Assembly: GCF_011193355.1 (NCBI RefSeq)
Contig: NZ_CP049780.1
Location: 5,910,445 to 5,974,444 of the forward strand
Direction of reading: 5' to 3'
Length of the DNA: 64,000 nucleotides
DNA from: Streptomyces sp. JB150
Lineage (GTDB): Bacteria; Actinomycetota; Actinomycetes; Streptomycetales; Streptomycetaceae
Under the pieces are notes generated by a model. That model did not search any database. It was not told the origin of the DNA and saw only the letters and a program-made list of their open reading frames with translations. Positions 18,358 to 24,950 of the stretch are shown here, piece by piece; positions within the stretch are counted from its first letter, which is position 1, and each line of letters starts with the position of its first letter. Both the position numbers and the translations under genes were made by a program.

Positions 18358-18435
18358 CCTCTAGTCCGGACCAACGGTTGGTCAACGGTTGGTCAAGAAA
18401 CACGTTAACCCTGCAAAGTTGGTTGCAGGGTTAAC
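18358..18435 (-). promoter_or_regulatory. Putative promoter with tandem 11-mer and 13-bp palindrome
   Basis: Two adjacent copies of CAACGGTTGGT (18372-18382 and 18383-18393) overlap a TTGACC -35-like box (18380-18385, minus strand). A TAGAGG -10-like box (18358-18363) lies 16 bp further on. Just upstream is a perfect inverted repeat with arms GTTAACCCTGCAA (18404-18416) and TTGCAGGGTTAAC (18423-18435) and a 6-base spacer. It is strikingly AT-rich for this genome. It probably controls the 133-aa secreted protein gene; the regulator is unknown. Confidence 0.55.
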
Positions 18436-18567
18436 TCAGCGTTTCGAGCGAAAGAGCGCCCAAAAAGAGCGGGTTGGCTGACCGAAACCAGTTCTTGATC
18501 TTGGGCGGGGCTGTCCGGTAGTGGCCTGCGGGGCCACTCGGCGGGCGGCCCCGCCCCCTCCGTCCGG

Positions 18568-19698
18568 TCAGTCGTTGCCGGCGGCCGGTTCCACCAGTGG
18601 CTTGGCGTCGCGGGCGAGGGCGGTCAGGCGTGAGATCGCCCGGAAGTACTTCTTGCGGTAGCCGCCCTTCAGCATCTCCTCGCTGAACAGCCGGTCGAAG
18701 GGCAGCCCGGAGGCCAGAACCGGGACCTCGCGGTCGTAGAGCCGGTCCGCGAGGACGACGAGCCGCAGCGCGGTCGACTGGTCGGGGACCGGCCGCACAC
18801 CGGTGAGGCACACCGCCCTGACCCCGTCCGTGAGGGCGCCGTAACGGCTCGGGTGGACGCGGGCCAGGTGCTCCAGCAGGTGCGGGAAGTCGTCGAGGGA
18901 CGCGCCCTCGGTGGCGTACGCCGCCTTCGTCACCTGCTCGTCCGAGTACGGCGCCGGGGCCTCCGGCAGACCGCGGTGGCGGTAGTCCTCGCCGTCGATG
19001 CGCAGGGTGCGGAAGTGTGCGGACAGGCCCTGGATCTCGCGCAGGAAGTCGGCCGCCGCGAAGCGGCCCTCGCCGAGCTTGCCGGGCAGGGTGTTGGAGG
19101 TCGCGGCGAGCGCGACCCCGGCCTCGACCAGCTTGCCGAGCAGCGTCGACACCAGGACGGTGTCGCCCGGGTCGTCCAGCTCGAACTCGTCGATGCACAG
19201 CAGGCGGTGACCGGACAGGGTTTGCACGGTCTGCTGGAAGCCGAGGGCGCCGACCAGGTTGGTCAGCTCCACGAAGGTGCCGAAGGCCTTGTACTCGGGG
19301 GCGGCCGGGGTGGCGTGCCAGAGGGAGGCCAGCAGGTGGGTCTTGCCGACGCCGTAGCCGCCGTCGAGGTAGACCCCGCGCGGCCCGGCCGGGAGCTTCG
19401 GGGCCTTCGCCCTGCCGAAGCCGAACAGACCGCGCTTCAAAGTGCCCTTGCCGGAGGCGTGCGCGCCGCCCAGACCCGCCGCGAAGGACTCCAGGACGCG
19501 GACGGCCTCGGTCTGGCTGGGCTGGTTCGGGTCCGGGATGTACGTGCTGAAGCGGACCGAGTCGAACCGGGGCGGCGGGACCATCTCCGCGACGAGCCGC
19601 TCCGCGGGGACGTGAGGCTCGCGGGCGCACAGGGAGAGGGGGGTGGCCGCGTCGGTTATCGGGGGGCGGCGGTCGGCGGGAGCGGGGCTGGAGGACAC
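18568..19698 (-). CDS. zapE: Cell division protein ZapE-like ATPase (AFG1 family)
   Basis: AFG1/ZapE P-loop ATPase, 376 residues from GTG 19698 (VSSSPAPADRR). Walker A is YLDGGYGVGKTHLLASLW and Walker B is HRLLCIDEFELDDPGD. The sensor segment ALAATSNTLPGKLGEGRFAAADFL and the C-terminal motif YRHRGLP are family hallmarks. In E. coli ZapE associates with FtsZ; in Streptomyces the function is untested. The open frame reaches further upstream through repeats but loses protein-like composition. The GTG has only a weak ribosome binding site, so an alternative start is possible. Confidence 0.9.
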   Translation of the reverse strand: MSSSPAPADRRPPITDAATPLSLCAREPHVPAERLVAEMVPPPRFDSVRFSTYIPDPNQPSQTEAVRVLESFAAGLGGAHASGKGTLKRGLFGFGRAKAPKLPAGPRGVYLDGGYGVGKTHLLASLWHATPAAPEYKAFGTFVELTNLVGALGFQQTVQTLSGHRLLCIDEFELDDPGDTVLVSTLLGKLVEAGVALAATSNTLPGKLGEGRFAAADFLREIQGLSAHFRTLRIDGEDYRHRGLPEAPAPYSDEQVTKAAYATEGASLDDFPHLLEHLARVHPSRYGALTDGVRAVCLTGVRPVPDQSTALRLVVLADRLYDREVPVLASGLPFDRLFSEEMLKGGYRKKYFRAISRLTALARDAKPLVEPAAGND

Positions 19699-19806
19699 GG
19701 TTACCCATGCTAGGGGGTCGGGGAGGGTGCCTGCTGGGGCTGGGGCTGGGGCAGGGCGGCTGGGGCAGGGCTGGGACCGGGCCAGGTTGCCGGGCGAGGG
19801 GACGGT

Positions 19807-19975
19807 AGCCGTCGTGGTGGCCGTACCGGCGCGGGACGGCGAGCGCCGTAGTGGCCGTACCCCTTGAGGACGGGCACCGCCATGGTGGCCGCACCCCTGG
19901 AGGGTGGGCACCGCCCTGGCGGCCGCACCCCCGCAGGACGGGCGCCGCCGTGGCGGCCGGCCGCTCCGGCCCGCG
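19807..19975. repeat. Degenerate ~34-bp tandem repeats
   Basis: About five copies of a 34-35 bp unit typified by ACCGCCATGGTGGCCGCACC followed by CCTGGAGGGTGGGC. They fill the gap between the divergent zapE and RibD-like genes. Copies differ at several positions. They share the core CCGTNGTGGCCG with the repeats at 8.8-8.96 kb. Apart from the flanking promoters, nothing else is seen in 19699-20067. Confidence 0.6.
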
Positions 19976-20067
19976 CCCCGCCCTCCGCTCCCCGTCACGC
20001 CATAACGCGCCGTCGTCCTCGGCCGCGAACACGTTCCGTATTGCTCTGGCGTGGAACACTGCTCCGC

Positions 20068-20835
20068 ATGCGACGCCTGTTCCCTGTGGCCGCCGAGGCC
20101 GACGACCGTGAGTGGAGTCTCGCCGAGCTGGCGGAGGCCTATGCCTATCCCGAGCCGGGGCCGGGTGAGCCGGTGGCCTGGCTGCGCGCCAACATGGTGT
20201 CCACGCTGGACGGGGCCGCCCAGCACGAGGGGCGGTCCCAGCCGATCTCCAGCGCCACGGACATGCGGATCTTCGGCACCCTGCGGGCGCTGGCCGACGT
20301 GGTGGTGGTCGGCGCCGAAACGGTCCGCCAGGAGGGGTACCGGCCCGCGCGCTCGCGGGCGGAGTTCGCCGCCCTGCGGGAGGCGGCCGGGCAGGGGCCG
20401 GCCCCCGCCATCGCGGTGGTCTCCGCGAGCCTGAACCTGGACTTCTCGCTGCCGCTGTTCACCTCGCCGCTCGTGCCCACGCTGGTGCTGACCGGCGCGG
20501 CGGCGGCCCAGGAGCGGATCGCGGCCGCCGAGAAGGCCGGGGCCCGGGTGGTGATCGCCGGTGACGGGGTGGGCGTGGAGCCCGCGCGTCTCGTACGGGC
20601 GCTCACGGAGCGCGGGTACACCCGGCTGCTGACCGAGGGCGGCCCGAGGCTGCTCGGGCAGCTGATCGCGGCCGGGGTGCTCGACGAGCTGTGTCTGACG
20701 GTCTCGCCGACGCTCACCGCGGGCGACGCCCAGCGCATCGCCGGGGGTCCGGGCATGGCGGTCCCGCAGCGGTTCGGGCTGGTGTCGCTGCTGGAGGAGG
20801 ACGGGTTCCTCTTCTCCCGTTACCGTCGGTCATGA
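20068..20835 (+). CDS. Pyrimidine reductase family protein (RibD C-terminal domain)
   Basis: RibD C-terminal/dihydrofolate-reductase-fold protein, 255 residues from ATG 20068. Typical segments are VAWLRANMVSTLDGAAQ, ISSATDMRIFGTLRALADVVVVGAETVR, RLLTEGGPRLLGQLIAAGVLDELCLTVSP and the end FGLVSLLEEDGFLFSRY. The deaminase half of RibD is absent. Stand-alone members are often annotated as pyrimidine reductases, but participation in riboflavin synthesis is not shown by the neighbours. NADPH-dependent reductase activity is inferred. Confidence 0.88.
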   Translation: MRRLFPVAAEADDREWSLAELAEAYAYPEPGPGEPVAWLRANMVSTLDGAAQHEGRSQPISSATDMRIFGTLRALADVVVVGAETVRQEGYRPARSRAEFAALREAAGQGPAPAIAVVSASLNLDFSLPLFTSPLVPTLVLTGAAAAQERIAAAEKAGARVVIAGDGVGVEPARLVRALTERGYTRLLTEGGPRLLGQLIAAGVLDELCLTVSPTLTAGDAQRIAGGPGMAVPQRFGLVSLLEEDGFLFSRYRRS

Positions 20836-20836
20836 G

Positions 20837-20883
20837 TTCCTATGGAATCGATCATTCCGTTTAAGTGGAATGGGTCGTTCCAT
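20837..20883. promoter_or_regulatory. Array of GGAAT/ATTCC inverted half-sites
   Basis: Immediately after the RibD-like stop are TTCC-TAT-GGAA (20837-20847), GGAAT-N5-ATTCC (20844-20858) and GGAAT-N5-GTTCC (20867-20881). They form an overlapping ladder of inverted half-sites in otherwise GC-rich DNA. They lie about 130 bp before the start at 21013 and could be an operator for that gene. Confidence 0.5.
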
Positions 20884-21012
20884 CAGTGTCCGGTCGGCAG
20901 ACCAGGACGCGCAGTACCCGTGCGATCACGGGGCAGAAGGGTTTCCGCAGGGCCTGGTCCGGCCCACGGAGGACAGAGGGCGCGAAAGCCCTCGAAGGAG
21001 AAGGGGCGCCTG

Positions 21013-21486
21013 GTGTTCACAAGCGTTTTGATGATCGAGAAGGCCCTGACGTCCGCCGACGTGGAGTTCGTCACCACCTTGCACGGCGACGAGCCGGTCC
21101 GCTTCCACGTGCTGCTGCAGCCGCGCGGCGAGCAGGCCGACCGTCTGCTGCGGGCCATCGACGACCTCGCCCTCGGCGCCGTCGAGGAGGCCGTGCGTGA
21201 AGGGGAGACGCCCGAGGGCGAGGAGGCCAGAAGCGCCGGGGAACAGGCGCTCGACGTATCGCTGAGAGCCCTGCGCGCGGCGGGCAGCACGGCCGACGGG
21301 CGGCTGATCGAGGACCACCCGCTGGACGCGCTGAAGTCCCTGGTCGCGGAGGTCGGGGCGGACGAGGTGATCGTCCTGACCGATCCCCACTACGTGGAGG
21401 AGTTCTTCCACCGCGACTGGGCGTCGCGGGCCCGGCACAAGGTCGGGGTGCCGGTGCTCAAACTGTTCTCCCACAGCAAGGCATAG
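21013..21486 (+). CDS. Conserved hypothetical protein, 157 aa
   Basis: Conserved actinobacterial protein of unknown function. I chose GTG 21013 because a purine-rich AAGGAGAAGGGG precedes it; an ATG at 21031 (MIEKALTSADVEF) is possible. The longer frame from 20842 is not protein-like. The product has an N-terminal strand-helix pattern (ADVEFVTTLHGDEPVRFHVLLQ), an acidic Ala/Glu-rich middle (EEAVREGETPEGEEA) and a C-terminal segment ADEVIVLTDPHYVEEFFHRDW resembling the end of universal-stress-type Rossmann domains. Relatives are sometimes labelled indole-glycerol-phosphate synthase; I see no support for that. Confidence 0.8.
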   Translation: MFTSVLMIEKALTSADVEFVTTLHGDEPVRFHVLLQPRGEQADRLLRAIDDLALGAVEEAVREGETPEGEEARSAGEQALDVSLRALRAAGSTADGRLIEDHPLDALKSLVAEVGADEVIVLTDPHYVEEFFHRDWASRARHKVGVPVLKLFSHSKA

Positions 21487-21597
21487 GCTTGGGCGGCGCG
21501 CCCCCGGCCGACCGCGGCCGGGACGCGCCCACCGACGTACCGCCTGCCGAGACGCCGCCCAGCGTCCCGGCGTACCGCACCTGGGGAGAAGACACGC

Positions 21598-22995
21598 ATG
21601 GCACCCGGCCTTCCTACCGCCATGGACCGACCGCACTTCATCGGCATCGGCGGCGCCGGAATGTCGGGCATCGCCAAGATCCTCGCGCAGCGCGGCGCCA
21701 AGGTCGCCGGCAGTGACGCCAAGGACTCGGCGACCGCCGAGGCGCTGCGCGCGCTGGGCGCCACCGTGCACATCGGGCACGCCGCCGAGCACCTCGCCGA
21801 CGACGCGAGCTGCGTGGTCGTCTCCTCGGCGATCCGCGCCGACAACCCCGAGCTGGCCCGCGCCGCCGAGCTGGGCATCCCCGTCGTGCACCGCTCCGAC
21901 GCCCTCGCCGCGCTGATGGACGGCCTGCGCCCGATCGCGGTCGCGGGCACCCACGGCAAGACGACCACGACGTCGATGCTCGCCGTCTCCCTGACCGCGC
22001 TGGGCCTGGACCCGTCGTACGCCATCGGCGGCGACCTGGACGCGCCCGGCTCCAACGCGCACCACGGCGACGGCGAGATCTTCGTCGCCGAGGCCGACGA
22101 GAGCGACCGCAGCTTCCACAAGTACGCCCCCGAGGTCGCCATCGTCCTCAACGTGGAGCTGGACCACCACGCCAACTACGCCTCGATGGACGAGATCCAC
22201 GAGTCCTTCGAGACCTTCGCCGGCAAGATCGTCCCCGGCGGCACCCTGGTGATCTCCGCGGACCACGAGGGCGCGCGCGAGCTGACCCGCCGGCTGGGCG
22301 GCACGGTGAAGACGGTCACGTACGGCGAGTCGGCCGACGCCGACGTCCGGATCCTGTCCGTCGTCCCGCAGGGCCTCAGGAGCGAGGTCACCGTCGAGCT
22401 GGACGGCGCGCCGCTCACCTTCACGGTCTCCGTCCCCGGCCGCCACTACGCCCACAACGCGGTCGCCGCCCTCGCGGCGGGCGCGGCCCTGGGCGTCCCG
22501 GCGGCCGAGCTGGCGCCGGCGCTCGCCGCGTACACCGGCGTCAAGCGCCGCCTCCAGCTCAAGGGCGAGGCCGCCGGCGTGCAGGTGATCGACTCCTACG
22601 CCCACCACCCGACCGAGATGACCGCCGACCTGGAGGCGATGCGCGGGGCGGCCGGCGAGGCCCGCATCCTCGTCGTCTTCCAGCCGCACCTGTTCTCCCG
22701 CACCCAGGAGCTGGGCAAGGAGATGGGCGAGTCCCTGGCGCTCGCGGACGCGTCCGTGGTCCTCGACATCTACCCGGCCCGCGAGGACCCGATCCCCGGG
22801 GTCACCAGCGACCTGATCATCGACGCGGCCCGCGCGGCGGGCGCCGAGGTGACGGCCGTGCACGACAAGGCCGAGGTGCCGGACGTGATCGCGGGAATGG
22901 CCCGCCCCGGCGATCTCGTTCTCACCATGGGCGCGGGCGACGTCACCGACCTCGGCCCGCGCATCCTGGACCGTCTGTCGAGCCAGTCGAAGTAA
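21598..22995 (+). CDS. murC: UDP-N-acetylmuramate--L-alanine ligase
   Basis: Cytoplasmic Mur ligase that adds L-Ala to UDP-MurNAc using ATP in peptidoglycan synthesis. The 465-residue product has the N-terminal MurC motif FIGIGGAGMSGIAKIL, the ATP loop VAGTHGKTTTTSMLAVSL and FVAEADESDRSF. The central HHANYASMDEI and the C-terminal segment VIDSYAHHPTEM are diagnostic of MurC. ATG 21598 or the internal ATG 21622 (MDRPHFIG) could be the start; the stretch before it is unstructured. It is followed after 13 bp by msrB. The location away from a dcw cluster matches other Streptomyces. Confidence 0.96.
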   Translation: MAPGLPTAMDRPHFIGIGGAGMSGIAKILAQRGAKVAGSDAKDSATAEALRALGATVHIGHAAEHLADDASCVVVSSAIRADNPELARAAELGIPVVHRSDALAALMDGLRPIAVAGTHGKTTTTSMLAVSLTALGLDPSYAIGGDLDAPGSNAHHGDGEIFVAEADESDRSFHKYAPEVAIVLNVELDHHANYASMDEIHESFETFAGKIVPGGTLVISADHEGARELTRRLGGTVKTVTYGESADADVRILSVVPQGLRSEVTVELDGAPLTFTVSVPGRHYAHNAVAALAAGAALGVPAAELAPALAAYTGVKRRLQLKGEAAGVQVIDSYAHHPTEMTADLEAMRGAAGEARILVVFQPHLFSRTQELGKEMGESLALADASVVLDIYPAREDPIPGVTSDLIIDAARAAGAEVTAVHDKAEVPDVIAGMARPGDLVLTMGAGDVTDLGPRILDRLSSQSK

Positions 22996-23008
22996 GGGGC
23001 TGAAGCAC

Positions 23009-23416
23009 ATGCCGTACGACGTCGAGAAGCCGGACGAGCAGTGGCGCGCGGAGCTGTCCCCGGCCGAGTACGCGGTGCTGCGCCAGGCCGCGACCGAGCC
23101 CGCGTTCACCGGTGAGTACACCGACACCAAGACCAAGGGCGTCTACTCGTGCCGCGCCTGCGGCGCCGAGCTGTTCACCTCCGACACCAAGTTCGAGTCC
23201 CACTGCGGCTGGCCGTCCTTCTACGACCCCAAGGACACCGACGCCGTGGAGCTGGTGGAGGACCGCTCCCACGGCATGGTGCGCACCGAGGTGCGGTGCG
23301 CCCGCTGCGGCTCACACCTCGGGCACGTGTTCGAAGGTGAGGGGTATCCGACGCCGACGGACCAGCGGTACTGCATCAACTCGATCGCGCTGCGGCTCCA
23401 CACCGACGAGGCGTGA
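23009..23416 (+). CDS. msrB: Peptide-methionine (R)-S-oxide reductase
   Basis: Repairs R-methionine sulfoxide. The 135-residue product has two zinc CxxC pairs (SCRACGAELF and RCARCGSHLGHVF), the substrate segment KFESHCGWPSFYDP and the catalytic Cys in QRYCINSIALRL. AAGGGG lies ten bases before ATG 23009. Only 13 bp separates it from murC, so the two are probably co-transcribed. Confidence 0.96.
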   Translation: MPYDVEKPDEQWRAELSPAEYAVLRQAATEPAFTGEYTDTKTKGVYSCRACGAELFTSDTKFESHCGWPSFYDPKDTDAVELVEDRSHGMVRTEVRCARCGSHLGHVFEGEGYPTPTDQRYCINSIALRLHTDEA

Positions 23417-23513
23417 GGGGACCCCGCCCGAACTGACCCGAAACGCCCTCGGCCCGCCGTGCGGACCGGAATACTGGTGACCTCTCACGACCAGGTGACC
23501 GGGGAGCGGATCG

Positions 23514-24950
23514 GTGAACTCTGCTGGAGACAAGGGCAGTCGGAGCGAGGACGGCATCCCGGCCGGGCGGCACGCGGTCGTCGTCGGGGGCAGTCTCGCG
23601 GGGCTGCTCGCGGCGCACGTGCTCGCCGGGCACGCGGACCGGGTGACGGTCGTCGAGCGCGACCGGTTCCCGGACGGGGCGCAGCCGCGGCCCGGGGTGG
23701 CGCAGGGCCGGCACCCGCATGTGCTGCTGGAGGGCGGACAGACGGCGCTGGAGTCGCTGCTGCCGGGCTTCCTCGCGGACCTGCGGGCGGCGGGCGCGCC
23801 GCGGGTGGGCATGCCGTCGGACCTGGTGCTCAGGCAGGACGAGCGCTGGTTCCGCCGGGTGCCCGCGACGACCCACATCTACACCGGCTCCCGCGCCCAG
23901 CTGGAGGAGCTGCTGCGACGGCGGGTGCTGGCCAACCCGGTGATCAGCGTGGTCGAGGGCACCGACGTCGTCGGACTGGCCGGTGACGCCTCGCGCGTGC
24001 GCGGCGTGCTGGTGCGGGACCGCTCCGGCGACGCCCGCGGCGAGCAGCGGACCCTCGACGCCGACCTGGTCGTCGACGCGTCCGGCAGCGGGACCAAGGC
24101 CCCGCAGTGGCTCACCGCGATCGGCGCCGAGGCCCCGCGCGAGGAGACCATCGACACCGGGCTCGCCTACGCCTCCCGCGTCTACCGCGGCAAGGACGGA
24201 GTCCTCGGCGGCGACACCGCCGGCTACTACGTCTACCCCAGCCCCGCCCAGGTCCACGGCGGCGGTGCGCTGCCGCTGGAGGACGGCACCCACCTGGTCA
24301 TCGTCTCGGGCCTGCGCGGCGACGAACCGCCCACGGACGACGACGCGTTCGCGACGTACGCCAAGCGGCTGCCGCATCCGCTGCTGCACCGCTGGCTGGA
24401 CGAGGCCGAGCCGCTCTCCCCGGCGTTCGGCTACCGGCGGACCGCCAACGTCCGCCGCCGCTACGACCTGCCCGGCCGCCGCCCCGCCGGGTTCCTCGCC
24501 ACCGGCGACGCCCTGTGCACCTTCAACCCGATCTACGGGCAGGGCATGGCCGTCGCCGCGATGAGCGCGGTCGCCCTGCGCGACGCGCTCGCCGATCCCC
24601 GCCGCACTCCCACCACGCTGCGCGTCCAGCGGGCCGTCCTCGCGGCCTCCCGGCAGGCCTGGGACATCTCCGCCGGTGCCGACCGCAAGATGCCCGGCGC
24701 GCTCGGCACCGCGGTCGCCGCCCGGCCCGCGGACCGCGCCGCCGAGTGGTACCTGCGGCGCGTCCAAGAGCGCTACCCCAGCGACCCCGTCGTGGGCCGC
24801 GCCTTCCGCGCCGTACTGACCCTCTCCGCGCCCGTCACCGCCCTGTTCGCCCCACCGGTGGTCCGGGCGGTCCTCTTCCAAGCCCCCCAGCCGACACCGG
24901 CGGAGCCGCCCACGGTGCCGGAGGAGCCGGAGGCGATCACTCAGCCATGA
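23514..24950 (+). CDS. FAD-dependent oxidoreductase/monooxygenase
   Basis: Group A flavin monooxygenase-like protein, 478 residues from GTG 23514 (GGGGAG upstream). The FAD motif HAVVVGGSLAGLLAAHVLAG and the dinucleotide loop VVERDRF are at the N-terminus. LVVDASGSGTKAPQWL and the second FAD motif ATGDALCTFNPIYGQGMAVAAMSA are conserved. Relatives act on aromatic or polyketide substrates or are uncharacterised; no biosynthetic genes lie near. The 3' end overlaps the convergent large conflict gene by 14 bp. Confidence 0.9.
   Translation: MNSAGDKGSRSEDGIPAGRHAVVVGGSLAGLLAAHVLAGHADRVTVVERDRFPDGAQPRPGVAQGRHPHVLLEGGQTALESLLPGFLADLRAAGAPRVGMPSDLVLRQDERWFRRVPATTHIYTGSRAQLEELLRRRVLANPVISVVEGTDVVGLAGDASRVRGVLVRDRSGDARGEQRTLDADLVVDASGSGTKAPQWLTAIGAEAPREETIDTGLAYASRVYRGKDGVLGGDTAGYYVYPSPAQVHGGGALPLEDGTHLVIVSGLRGDEPPTDDDAFATYAKRLPHPLLHRWLDEAEPLSPAFGYRRTANVRRRYDLPGRRPAGFLATGDALCTFNPIYGQGMAVAAMSAVALRDALADPRRTPTTLRVQRAVLAASRQAWDISAGADRKMPGALGTAVAARPADRAAEWYLRRVQERYPSDPVVGRAFRAVLTLSAPVTALFAPPVVRAVLFQAPQPTPAEPPTVPEEPEAITQP

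Noticed and set aside
18404..18435. Intrinsic terminator for zapE
   Set aside because: The hairpin is AT-rich, has no following T-run on the minus strand, and lies over 130 bp past the stop next to a promoter-like element; an operator is more likely, though not proven.
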